DNA of 64,000 bases. Origin: Acestrorhynchus altus (Eukaryota > Chordata > Actinopteri > Characiformes > Acestrorhynchidae). The notes beneath the pieces were generated by a model, which saw nothing but the letters and a program-made list of their open reading frames with translations, made no database searches and had not been told where the DNA came from. The stretch covers positions 21,203,935-21,267,934 of the forward strand of contig CM067522.1 of the NCBI GenBank assembly GCA_034509495.1, given 5' to 3'. The translations under genes were made by a program, and so were the position numbers. Below, piece after piece: positions 1-12,368 of this stretch (positions are counted from its first letter, which is position 1; each line of letters opens with the position of its first letter).

Positions 1-478
1 AACACACACAGCCATCCACTTAAAATAATCACTCACCTCCTCACTTAGCAACACACACCGACCATCCATCTATACATCCAACCACTCCCCAACCCACTCA
101 TCCACAAACCAACTCCTCCATCTATGCATCCATCCACTCCCCAACCCACTCAACTACACACCAACCATCCATCTATGCATCCATCCACACCCCAACCCAC
201 TCAACTACACACCAACCATCCATCTATGCATCCATCCACGCCCCAACCCGCTCATCCACACACCAACCCCTCCATCTATGCATCCATCCACGCCCCAACC
301 CACTCATGCCCACACCAACCCCTCCATCTATGCATCCATCCACGCCCCAACACACTCATCCACACACCATCCATCTATGCATCCATTCATACACCCACCA
401 ATGTACCCATCTTCCCTTGCATCCTTACACCCATTCATACAAACTCACGCACCCCGACACCCACCCGAGGGTGTATTA
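1..478. repeat. CA-rich minisatellite, unit about 50 bp
   Basis: Imperfect tandem copies of a unit containing the string ccatctatgcatccatcca followed by a cccaacccact-type segment. Copies recur about every 45-55 bp from about 60 to 390 and decay afterwards. Open frames through it (Met-His-Pro-Ser-Thr repeats) are a by-product of the repeat and not a gene. Confidence 0.85.
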
Positions 479-814
479 AAATAACAGGAGTGGTAACACT
501 GTGTTAGATGTGTCTCAGTAACGGTTGAGAGCCGGTGTGCATCACTCTCTCTGTGCTGGGGAGTGAGATATGAGGAACTGTCCGCTGCAGCTGCTGCGTC
601 AGAGGAAATGGATTTATGTCTCGCTCTGCAGCAGCGCTCCTGTCAGCAGAGAATTCCCTCTGCGGGGCCGGGCCCGTCCTCGCTGGAGCCGTTCGGAAGC
701 TGAAAGCAAGGATGAGCTTCTCGTACTGCTGTGCAGAAAACTGCCATAGAAAATTCCATAGGAAATATTCCTTATTCATAATGTCAGACTGTATAAGTTA
801 TACTGTTACAAATA

Positions 815-1260
815 TACCATAGCAACCACCCTTCAACTATGTAGAAACACAACCAATACCTAGACCATCATCAAACATCTGGAATACCATAGCAACCACT
901 TAGTAACCACCTAGCAACATCATAGAAACCACCCCTCAACCACCTAGCAACACGTCACTTCAATATATTTAATGCATAGTGCTTTACTTACTGACCTCCA
1001 TACCATAACAATCGCCTTGGCAACTGCCTACCAACACTTTAGGAACCAACACCTAAACCACAGCATCCACGTAGCATTACCATAGCAAATACCTGATATA
1101 GTATAGCAACCACCCATAAACCACTTAGCAACACCATAGCAACCGATATGTATAGCATAGCAACACCTTAGGAACTAATATCCATACCAAATGGAAACCT
1201 TAGCAAAAAGTACCTACCATAGCAAACACTTAGTTACACCATAGCAACCCTGTAGTTGTA
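815..1260. repeat. Degenerate minisatellite built on 'catagcaaccac'
   Basis: The motifs catagcaaccac, ttagcaacacc and cctagcaac recur irregularly over about 440 bp. This is a decayed simple repeat lying in the 5' flank or an intron of the membrane-protein gene that follows. Confidence 0.7.
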
Positions 1261-1300
1261 GTGCTTTACACTCTCCTTTTTTTTTCATCTTATTTTGTAT

Positions 1301-1302
<2 letters not shown>

Positions 1303-1374
<72 letters not shown>
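1303..1374. repeat. (TG)n microsatellite
   Basis: About 36 uninterrupted TG dinucleotides. It ends about 15 bp before the splice acceptor of the exon that begins at 1392, so it occupies the place where a pyrimidine tract would normally be. Confidence 0.95.
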
Positions 1375-1377
<3 letters not shown>

Positions 1378-1391
1378 ATACAGCCGAGCAG

Positions 1392-4300
1392 GTGTGTGAA
1401 CCAGATTGATGAGGTGTGTGAGACTATAGAGAAGAGCATTAACCAAGCTGTGCAGAAGACCCTTGACCAGCTGGAGAAAGACTGTGACCTCATTACCTCC
1501 ACTATAAGCAATAATCTGGCCCAGGACAGGTCAGATATTGTCCTTCATCCTCTTCTCCTGTCTGGTTCCACTGTGCACTGCATCACATTTACACAGACGT
1601 AGAATTAGGTCCAAAAAAAGTCCCAACTGCTCCCATAAATGCTCAAATGACATTACATCTGGCAACCGTCCAGGCTGTTGCAGTCTGACCGTGACTGTAG
1701 GAGCTTTATCCTGCTGAATGCCATTTGGACGTCCTGCTATGAGAGGCAACACATGGCCAAAGGATGTCCTGCACATAGTTCTGTGCTGACAGGCTTATAT
1801 TACTACTAGGGGTAGCACCTCACAGCTTGGTCAGAACGGCCTAGATGGTGGTCAGTTCGTTGAAATATCCATCCTGCCTTTCCCAGTCCAATGATACCCC
1901 CCTCTTAAAGTCCATCAACTGGGCGAAATGTCTTTGTGTCGTAGACGCATGTGCAGTCTCTCACGAAGAGGTACACTACCCAAAAGTAGCAGGTTAAGGG
2001 TTTTATTGGGGAGTGGGGAAGCTCTTTACACCTTCTGGCCCAAGATCAAAGAGTGTCCTTCATATATCCTTCACTTCTTTCCGTTTAAGGGTCTTAATAC
2101 AGCTTGTTAAACCAAGAACCACTGAGAACCCAAGATTGCTTGGTCTCCGGGATTTTGTCAGCTTGTATTTTTCCAGTCCTGGCTCTAAGACCCAGCTCAT
2201 CGTCTCCCTGCCTGTCGTTCTGTTCCTGCAGGGCTAACGTGAGCTATAATAAGAGCAGCTGCATTAACTCTTTCCTGTGTGGACTTTTGGCCTTCTTCCT
2301 CCCTACGCTCTTCATCACCAGCTTTCTTGTCACCACCTTTGCCCCGGAGGACCTGGACGATCTGCTGGGGGAGGGGTTTGCCAGAGTCCTCGCTGTGTCT
2401 ACGGTATAGTCTTACTCAAATATTTAAATGATACTGTCCAGCAGTGTATAAAGTGATTTATGAAGTGGTGTCCCTTCAGGGTTTGCTTGGGAACGTCCAG
2501 ACCTGTATATGTTGTGAGTTTGACCACTGGTCAGAGTGCTTACGGCAAGACGCAATGAATTATGGTCAAGCAAGGCTTTGTGGTGGGTGCAAACCCTACA
2601 ATCAGCCTCAAACGCTGTCTACCATGACTCTGTGACCACGGCACATGTTCCCAGTGCACTAGGTTCCAGTTAGGTACCTCCCAAGCTTGGTCAAGCATTA
2701 ACTGAGGCACCCTGGTGGCTCCTATATCCCACGGAACCTAAAGATCGTTGCACTGAGATGCATAGATGTGTATGCCGGTGGTCACAATCATTAAGAGCCC
2801 GTGGCAGACCACTGCACTGTCCACTGTGGGTGGTAATGCCTTTTATGATGTATTCACTTCCCAACGAGCGGTTTCTTACTTCTGACTCCCACCTTCATGC
2901 CTTGCTCGAACTCCCGATAATTCACGTCTCATGGACAAGAGCACGCTGAGCCGTGTTCATCACGAGATAACGTCTCGCAGCCTGTACAGACGTGAGCTTT
3001 CCCAAGTCAGCTTCACCTCATGATCATTTTACGTCCTGCTGTATGAAATTCTGAACTATGTTCTGGTTGATAAAGGGGTATTTGTTGGTGTTCTCCACCA
3101 GGGAATAGTGATGTATCTGTGGGAGTGGATCCCTGAAGATGGACAGTTGGTTTCTGTCATCATCTTTGGAGCGATGTGCTACTTCTTCCTTTTTCTCGCC
3201 AGGTATTTTGCACGGTGAGTCAAGCCTCTATTGCTGGTGATGACACTTCAAAGACACTAGAGGGCACCACTGCTCTAATGCTGAAGTGTCTGGCAGTCCC
3301 TTTAATAAGTCCTTGCTCTGTGTGCTGGCGTTAGTGTTACCGTCAGTTGCTCAGTCTGAGTTGTTAAGCGAACCCTATTTGGTTCCACAAAAACATCTCC
3401 GTAAATCTGTCCGTGTGAATAAACAACATTCTGAAGGCTGCAAGAACCTTCACTCTTGGATCTCTTTTTATAAAAGTGGTTCTTTTTTTAAAAACTATAC
3501 CGTCTCGGTCCATGTACCGCTCTGTTCTAAGAGCTAACAAGCCCTTTCTGAGGTCCACAGGGTGTGCAGGGTAGGGAGCCTTCAGGACCAGGGTGGAGAT
3601 ACTCTCTGGTTCCTCTATATAACTCCACCATGATTTGGCTGTATTCCGATCTGCAGAGCGGAACAAGTGGGAAGTGTTGGGAATCAGGACAGTGGAATCA
3701 GGCTACCTTCAGCATTTGATTGACACATCGTAGTGTTTCTTGTCTCCTCAACAGCCAAGGCTGTAAAACTCTCACAAAGAAAGAGAAGAAGAAGATGACG
3801 GAGTGCAGTGAGTACGTGAAGGACGTCATCAAAGCCAAGAAGGTAGGACTTGCTCACATTACCTTTGGATCACATCTCCACAGACCATACAGGAGAACTT
3901 CTGGGTACAAGTTCTAGAACAGTCAATGGCCAGGACCACCACAGAGCAGCTATTATGCGGGTGGTGGGTCATTCTCAGCACTGCAGTCACACTGACGTGG
4001 TGGTGGTGTGTTAGTGTGTGTTATGGTACTTCAATGTCACTGCTGGACCGAGAACAGGCCACCAACCAGAAACGTCCAGCTGACGGCGTCCTGTGGTCAG
4101 CTTCCTGTGAGCACTGATGAAGGACTAGAGGACGACCCACACAAACTGTGCAGAAACAGATGAGCTTCTGTCTCTGACTTTACATCTACAAGGTGGAGAC
4201 ACTCGGTAGGAGTGTCTGATAGAGTGGACAGTGAGCGGACTTTCAACCGGACTGTTATTGGTGTTTATTGTGTTATTAATGTTTTACTGCGATGGGGACG

Positions 4301-4648
4301 AGGGGAGTTTACTGTACTGTACTGAGTAGAATTAGTAGAATATCATAGAGTTGTATGGTTACATCACCTCCATCTGTGAATATAGTTCAAATGAAGATCA
4401 AATGTCCAATATTTCAGTATGTGAAAGACAACAACGTTCATAAGGTGTCTAAACTGTATCACACGACTGTGTGAAATGATATCCGCTGATATAAGCTATC
4501 AGAAGACACGTGCAAATTCACTGGTGTTGGATGTCCTTTGCCATTTAGACCTTGTCTCATTGTCATTATGGGTTTGTGTGTCTTTTGTAAACAGAAGAAG
4601 CTGTACGAGGAATATCTCCAGCAGTGCGCGGCAGAGTACGACTTCTGA
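1392..4648 (+). CDS. Unidentified multi-pass membrane protein, 3' exons
   Basis: I do not recognise this gene. Five exons can be joined in frame with GT-AG borders: 1392-1529, 2232-2403, 3102-3214, 3755-3842 and 4595-4648 (TGA at 4646-4648). They give 187 residues without the N-terminus. Visible features in order: a polar, helix-prone stretch with spaced Cys (CVNQIDEVCETIEKSINQ...), a hydrophobic segment (FLCGLLAFFLPTLFITSFLV), an acidic loop (APEDLDDLLGEGF), two more hydrophobic stretches (VLAVSTVGIVMYLW and VSVIIFGAMCYFFLFLARYF), then a basic, charged cytosolic-type tail (KKEKKKM) ending in EYDF. The exon phases 2, 0, 2 and 0 agree at every junction, which makes chance unlikely. The first exons lie before the window or were not recognised in 1-1390. 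It converges on aifm3. Function unknown. Confidence 0.7.
3920..4270. mobile_element. Half copy of a foldback (MITE-like) element
   Basis: Contains the strings agagcagctatta, gggtggtgggtcatt and tggtggtggtgtgttagtgtgt. The same strings form one arm of the palindromic element at 62322-62845. Only one arm and part of the centre are present. It lies in the last intron of the membrane-protein gene. Confidence 0.75.
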
Positions 4649-4965
4649 ACCAAGCAGGAACCGGCGTAGATGACTCCTGATCAGTGGGCATTTTATACCA
4701 GCAGATAAACCCGTCTTCAAAGCAAATGGTATGACCCACGTGCCATACCGTAGTTAATGCGAACATGCCCTGTTCACATGCCCTGTATGTCACATGGGAG
4801 GTGTTTCAGTGTTTACGGTGCCTTTTTGTTTCTTCAGTGTGAACGAATGAATGATCTCCTCACTACGACCTTTAAAATCCAGCCGTATATATACATCTAA
4901 ATACACACACAACGTCCAACAATGGGTTGATCCAGAAGCAAGGTTGCAGTTCTCTTGATAAAGGT

Positions 4966-5515
4966 TATCAGGAACAATAACAAATAAAAACGTAGACCGA
5001 TCTACTCATGCAGAAGTAGACGTCTCTGCATGGAGGTGTAGAGGTTCCTAACGGTGTCCTGTGATGATCCATCCCATGCAGCTTGAATGTTCTCCCACAG
5101 TTCTGCAGATGGTGCGGTAGGGGTGGAGTGTTGATAGAGCGTCCAATAGCGTCCCACACATTTTCAGTTTGGGACAGGTCTGGAGATGTGTGTAGGACTT
5201 CACCAAGACAAACGTGGGACTGCGTAGTCCTGCGTCCTGCAGCCGTCTGCCTTTGGTGCTGTTGGGTCACTCCCCGAGTTGGGTTCTTCCTCTCCGTGGT
5301 TCGTTGTAGGTCTACCAGATCCTTCATGTCGCTGGTGCGTGCCTTCTTCTCTCCACTGCCAACAACAGCACGGTTACAGCCGCACGACTGTTATGGTGCT
5401 GAACACGTCAATAAGACCATCCCGCTTCCTGCCTTACAACGCGACCCGTCTTGAACGTTTCCTGCTGCTGGAATTGCTTTCGAACTCTTCGCCAAGATTA
5501 ACTTTGCCCCTCATA
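4966..5515 (-). mobile_element. Tc1/mariner-like transposon remnant (family A)
   Basis: The minus strand encodes broken pieces of a DDE-type transposase, including a stretch like SPDLSQTENVWDAIGR followed by SINTPPLPHHLQN. Better-kept copies at 15822-16037 and 37261-37483 show the same C-terminal block with an upstream QQDDAR segment. The copy is internally deleted, frameshifted and not functional. It sits just 3' of the membrane-protein gene. Confidence 0.8.
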
Positions 5516-7434
5516 TAGAATATGATGTTTTATTTATTTAGTGTTGACAGTGTTGTTTACATGTCAATAAGCTGCACTGACTCAAAGACTCCTTTTAAGC
5601 TGCATTGTGTGGATTTTTAGCACCTACACGTCCAAATTGTCCAGAAGGTTTCTTCTGAAAATGAAGAAATGAATAGAGAACTAAGAAGATAGTAAGAAAA
5701 GCTTTAAAGCAACCTGCTGGGGGTCTGTACACCCGTCTGGTGAGGCTTAAGCATCGGAGAGGGTCCTATTTCACTGATGATAAAAACTTGTCTAATTTAA
5801 GCAGTGTGTTAAAATTAAGACGAGTGTCTGAATATTTGGACGTGTAGTGTTTTTGGGGGTCTCTTCATTTTAGACATAAGGGGCTTTAAATCCTCAGAAA
5901 CCACAGTATGAGACTTCAGATCAAATCAAACTGCCTTTTTTGAGGGTCCGGTCGTCTGTGGAAGCTGTGTGAATTGCTGTCTGTTGACTGTTTTGTGTTT
6001 TACTGTTGGTGTGGGGTTTCAGACTGATATGAAACATTTACAGCTGATCTGAAACCAAACCCTGTATTATTTGATGAAAATCCGCTTTATTACCACACGA
6101 GCTGTTGTAGAAGTTCATCAGGACTCCAGAGTCCATGTCAGGACCTCCATTTCAGGTCTTAATGAAGGCCTGAAAAGCTCCTGGTGTAAAACATCGGTCA
6201 CATGGAGCTTAAGAAGTGACCGCTTGAATTTTTGAATGTTTGAATGTCATTTTTATGGCATTTAGGAAAATGGAAATGTGGTAATAGTGGAATTCGTGCG
6301 GTGAGGTGGTGAAACTAGCTGTTGAGGAAATATATTTAAAAATGAAAATCCATAAATTCAGATCTCTAATCAAAGTGAACTTTGAGGGAATTTACCCTGA
6401 TTTGAATTCATGGATTTCAGATTTTTAAATCTGTTTCAAAGTTATTATTTTGAAATTAATTGAAACACAAACATTATTACATTAGAAATTTAAATGTTTT
6501 GGATTTGATTAAATTTGATTTATCGAGCCTCTCAAACGCAAAACACAAGTGCTTTACAAAAGTAATTTGAAAAATACAAATTTGGCAAAGTAAAAAAATA
6601 AACCGAAGTAAACAAGTAAATAATATAAATGACAAGTATATTTTGAACTGGATTAAAATGTCAATATTAAAAGTGTGTAAACAAAACAAGCAAAACAGTT
6701 TAAAAGATCAGCTAAAAACAGTGTTGAGTATTTAAAATAAAACGTGGTTAAAAGGTTTAGGCTCCATTCAGTCCACTTTAGATTTTGTGTTCCAGTGGAG
6801 TCCGAACGTCTGACAGTTTTCAAAGAATTATTTAATTTAAAGCTAAAACTAAAGAAAGGTTTAAGGTTAAAATGTCAAAGGTTTTCATTTTTAATTGAAA
6901 TCTCTCTGAAACCCGCTGTGACGGTGCATCTGAAAATGTGAATACCGTTCTCTGATTGAACTCCTAAAAACACACTCAAACTACTCAACAATGCTATCAA
7001 ATAATCATGACTGTGGACATACAGTGACTGTTCTGAGCCGTTGTTCATTGTTTAGTTTGGAAAATTGAGCCTAAAATCAATAAAATATTATTATTGGTTA
7101 TAAAATGGATTTTCTAAAAAAGGCTGTAGAACTTCCTTTACGCTGTGAACTTTATAGTGTTGATTGTTGTGTACTGTTGTGTTGCCGTTTATATTGTATA
7201 AGTTCATTTTTGAAGTCTGTTGTGTTTTTGAGTTTGTTTTTTTTTGTTTTATAAGCTATAAAACGTCTGATTCAGCTCCTCAGCTCAGTCCCCAGCCTTC
7301 ACTCGGGGTTAGGATCCAGTGTGTTACAGTAGATCGAACGTTGTAGTGCATATTCCCAGCTTCAGAATTCCACTCTTATATTAAACAGCAGTAGGACATG
7401 TTTATGGCGTGATGACTGTCTCAGAAAATATCAG
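5516..7434. other. AT-rich intergenic DNA without recognisable gene
   Basis: Only short open frames with no family resemblance. AT-rich with homopolymer runs. I see no exon, RNA gene or clear transposon here. Confidence 0.6.
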
Positions 7435-7905
7435 ATTAACGTTATTTCGTTATTACAGTTACGTTATTACGTTATTATCAGATTAATGTTATTACAGTTA
7501 CGTTATTACGTTATCAGATTAACGTTATTACAGTTGCGTTATTACGTTATCAGATTAACGTTATTACAGTTGCGTTATTACGTTATCAGATTAACGTTAT
7601 TACATTATTACAGTTACGTTATTATGTTATCAGATTAACGTTATTACGTTATTACAGTTACGTTATTGTTATTATCAGCTTAACGTTATTACGTTATTAC
7701 AGTTACGTTATTATGTTATTATCAGATTAATGTTATTACAGTTACGTTATTACGTTATCAGATTAACGTTATTACGTTATCAGATTAACGTTATTACGTT
7801 ATAATCAGATTAACGTTATTACGTTATAATCAGATTAACGTTATTACGTTATTATCAGATTAACGTTATTACGTTATTATCAGATTAACGTTATTACGAT
7901 ATTTA
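7435..7905. repeat. Tandem repeat of 'cagattaacgttattacgttat'
   Basis: About 470 bp of a unit built from gttattac, gttatcag and attaacgtta, with several higher-order arrangements (20-45 bp). The sequence acgttattacgtta is nearly self-complementary, so single strands could form many small hairpins. Confidence 0.9.
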
Positions 7906-10900
7906 CAGTTCTTCCTCTGTTTATCAGTTATCAATGAGAGGTTGTTTTGATTGAACGAATGCTTTAGTAAATTTAAATTTGACTGTCTCTGAAAGTAAAT
8001 TCAGACAGATTTTTAAAATAATATTACAATTAAATGCAATAAAGAGAATTAAATAAATAATAAATAGAGAAACATCGTTGAGCTCGTTTAAACTATTTTG
8101 GGTTCAGCAACTGATCTTGATCAACGTTGTGGGTCAAACTGATCCATTTTAAAGTTTAAAGATAGAAGAGAAATAGAGGAGAAAAGGGGCTCAAAGCCTT
8201 TAATGAATAAATTAATTTTATTTGAGAAAAATGCAACGTTTATTGTGAAAGATATTGTACTTTCTGATAGTTAAACATTAACTAGTTCAATTTGTGCTGT
8301 TCTTTGAAGTTCAGCGTAACAGGAGGGTTAAACCAGTGTACACGGTATGATAACCATCATTTTAATATGGTGTAGATAAAACCTGTACACTGCTGCAACC
8401 CTGTTTGTGGAGAACACTTTGGTCTGAAGAACCTTTACTTAATGCAAGGTTACGGAACCAATATTAATTTTTCTGTGGCATCAAACAACAATCAAACAAC
8501 AATCTGAAGCACCTTTATTTTTAAAAATGTTAAAATTGTCTCCATTTTTGGCTGGTTTTCACTTTGGCATCATAGTGCGTCTAAAGCAATAGAATATTGT
8601 GAAAAAGATCATAATTTAATTCAAAAGGTGAAAATTAAAAAAGTCATATTCTGTGAAAGTTTCAAGCCTTTCTGTTTAGCTGTTGATCAGTGTAGCTTAT
8701 AGCTCATGAAAATAATTTGAAATCAGTTTTTTAAATTATTATTATTATTTAATTTGAATAAAATAATAAATAGACTATTAAATATGAATTTAAATGAAAA
8801 AGCTGGGAATATGTCATTTTACATGTAATGAATTTTAAAAGTCTGGTTTCTGTAAGTAAATTGATTTTCTTATTTTCATTTTTTGAGAACGTGAATGAGG
8901 CAGATGTTCAATGGATCCACAGAACTGCTTCAAAAAGACTTGATATTTGACTTTGATTTTCATTCACAGTTCAGTTTTGTCCTGTAAAATCCATATTTTG
9001 GAGGTACAACGTTTTTGTGTGACCGCAGTGAAATTGCTGAAACACCACAGTACCGTAGTACCTTATCTGTGTAACAAGCGTAATTAAGGGCTGTTTGCAA
9101 TACAAAGTCTATTTTGATAAGAGTTATGGTTCATATTCTGTCAGACTGTCTTCTCAGACCATGTCATTTTCAGATCTTCACTGTTTATAATAGTTTTAAT
9201 TTATTTTGTTATATAAAAATCTCTTCCTGAGAGGCTTCGAACTCAAGATTTTGTAAACATTTTATACCTGATGATTTAAAAACTGCAGTCTCATGAAAAA
9301 TGTCTTCCGTGCTGATGAAACTGTGCTCCGTCTCTGTGACTCCTTTGTTTTGTACTTTCTGTTCAAAGTAAATCATTTAAGAAATGCTCTTGTGGTCTCG
9401 GCTTGTATTGTGGTCAGTTGTGCACGATTTGTACTTGTACAGTCGTATTCAAATGTTCATACATGAATGTTCTTTTCTAAGTGAAACATCCTACATTGCG
9501 ATGATCAATATGGTATAAATATCACAATATTTTATAATCAATTGTATTTGTTATAATAATTTGATATGTCGTCATAATACACCAGCACCAGATTCTTAAC
9601 AACTGCTGTACAAACACTGTACGGTAAAGACCGCTCATGCTAACGAAAATGTTTTGGACAATATATTGTCCCAGAAATAATTGTGATAAAGATATTATTA
9701 CAATTTTAATACCATTTTATCCCAATGATAGTGATATAATACAATGACACCCTTTTGAAGAATAACCGACTTTAAATTCTATAATATATTCACAAAATGA
9801 ACATTTTTAATAACTTTTCTAAACAAAACATCTATAACATTAAACCACCGTTTAAATAAAGTTCACATACTGGCTGATTCACGTTAGTGTGATCATTGGT
9901 GATACTGGGCTTTGCAAAAAAATAACGTATTATATATTGAACATATATTTTTCCATAATGTGAACATGATGGTACAGTGTTATTCAAAATCTGTTTTATA
10001 TACATTATTTATTATTGTTTCACCATGAAAAACATGAATCTCCAAAATGGTGACATTACAGTAGAAAGCAAAAATGTTCTTAACTTCAAATTCAAGTTAA
10101 TGAAAAATTATAAAAAGTAATTTTAGTTGCTCTTAATTTAGTTTCTTCGTCCAGGAATTATTTACACAGCGTGCAGAGCAGCTACAGGGTCACACTAATG
10201 GAAATACAAGTTTTTTATATATAATATAAATATATATGAATATAAAATGTTGAATTTTTTAATTAAATTTGAATTTACATTAAAAAATCTTTCTAATTTA
10301 AAAAAAAAAAATACATATATTATGGAAATGTATAGGTTTATTCAGTAAAAGGATGTCTTTATCACTCCATAAGTCTCTAAGAACTCCTAAGATTGTCCTG
10401 TTTTTGTCCTGTTTCTAAGATTGTCCTGAGATTAGTCTCAGGATAATTATGAGCTTTAAAGGAAATGAGCCTGATTCTAGAAGCTGACTCGATATCTGAA
10501 TTAGGGATGGGTGTATTGATCCGAATTCCGATATTCTCGATAGCGACGTTGGTATTGTGGTACTGTATTGATAGTAGTGTAATGTCTGTTTCTCTCCTGT
10601 ACTTTCACTCATCTTCTATCAGGTCTTGTAGGCTTATTTTGCACCTTCTTCTATTCTAGAACTTCTATTTTACGTAGAAACAAATCGATATTCTGAGCCA
10701 GGTGAACAGTGTTTAATCTGTCTGTGCTCATCTAGATAACAGTGTTCAATGTTGATCAATGTTGATAATTATCGATTACTACTGACGATCATTTCCATCA
10801 GTTCAGTAGAGTTAAATCGCTGCAAAGCTCATGTATGATCAGTGGACTTTATGAAAATGTGTACGAAATGCACGGGGGTCCTTTGTGGTGGTTTTGTTCA

Positions 10901-11640
10901 TTCAGGGGGACGTTTTGTTCCAAGCCATGGGGTGTTGACCAACCCGCTCTTCCTCCAGTCAAAAAATAAGGAACAAAGGTAAATTATAATTATATGAATA
11001 AATAAATAAATAATTAGCACATACAGTTTTACGACTGTGGAGTTTCAAAAATGTGAATTTGATCAATAAAAATGTGAATTTGATCAATAAAAATGTGAAT
11101 TTGATCAATAAACACACTGAAGAAATGGTAGAATATAAAAGCAATACAGTTTTAATCTTTATTTCTCCAGGACAAACCCCCATATAAGCAGGACTTGAAC
11201 CTCCTATCCCTGAGTTAGTAACAAAACGGAGCTTCAGGAGGTGGAAACTACCAAATCAGCATTCAGAATTATTGCATACTATCTAAAAATACAGCGAAAT
11301 CAGTCAATCAATCGAACAAACATTCGAATCAGTTCAAGGTGTCAGAAAATCCAAGCCTATAGTTTTATATTTCTAGCATTAATATAGAGGTATAGCTTTA
11401 AATAGATATTGTTTTTGTGCAATTAACTAGCAAGGCAACCGGAGTTACCGTAAGAGGTACGTTGTATTTCTTAAAAGAGCCATTAGTCAGCATTAAGGGC
11501 CTGACGCCAGGAGACATGCTTTCTTACTGCATGGCACATTCAAACTAGTGTTGTGTTCTGAGCGTCTACTGATTTTAGTTCACTGGTGATTCCTTCTAGT
11601 CAACTTCACCGCGACGTCTAAAGTGACGACCTTGCCTTTG
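7906..11640. other. AT-rich intergenic DNA between convergent genes
   Basis: No coding exon recognised. A 21-bp unit (gtgaatttgatcaataaaaat) is repeated three times at 11052-11112. On the minus strand an AATAAA hexamer lies at 11158-11163, about 1.2 kb past the aifm3 stop, and is a candidate polyadenylation signal; this is inference only. Confidence 0.55.
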
Positions 11641-12368
11641 GCGGACCTCACATCACGTTAAATATCATCTTTGATTCTCCATCTACAGATTCCACGATTT
11701 CTCGGAGCGAAAGGCCTTAAAAACTCTAAAGCTGCATATCTGTACAAAGGTCTGATCGTCCTAAATGCTGAAGTTAACAGACGCAAACTGTGCACTGGTT
11801 TAGTAGAAACGAAACCATGTTACACTGGAATTTCAGATACTGGCTATATACAAAGTTACATGTACAAAACAAGATTCCCCTTAACAGCCCCGTTATAAAC
11901 ACTGTGTACAGGTCGTTGCTTCGTGCACAAGCAGAGAAGGCCAGGGCTCGGCATTGCATCAGCATTTGACTGGAGGAGACACCAAGTCCCAGTAGATGCC
12001 AGAAGGTTCCAACCGATCCCAACCGATGACATCTCCAGTGTTGGAGACCATCAGAAAGCTTCCATGGCTCTTGTTTCATGCCAACGCTGGGATATGATGT
12101 ATTTACAGCTCCCCGGATGGTCCCCAGCGATCTTTAGAGCCTTAAGCAGGTGCATGCCTCATGTGAGCCCAATGTTGGGGTTGGATAAACCTGCCTGTCT
12201 TCTCCAGGTTCATCAGGTTCTCCATCCCCCATGCAGTGTCCCAGTTCACCAGCTGGTGCTCCACCTCTCCCACTGTAGCTCGTTCCTTATAAAGCGTCCC
12301 ATCAGGTTGAGAGAGAGAAGGTGTTTCGGCTTAAAGTCTCTACTGCTGCACTGAGTCCCGAGGGGTTT

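Noticed and set aside
124..507. 127-codon open frame rich in His, Pro, Ser and Thr
   Set aside because: It follows the minisatellite exactly and changes reading with the repeat; no protein-like composition.
11774..12079. 101-codon minus-strand frame at the 3' end of aifm3
   Set aside because: It lies past the aifm3 stop at 12371-12369, has no family resemblance and is probably 3' UTR.
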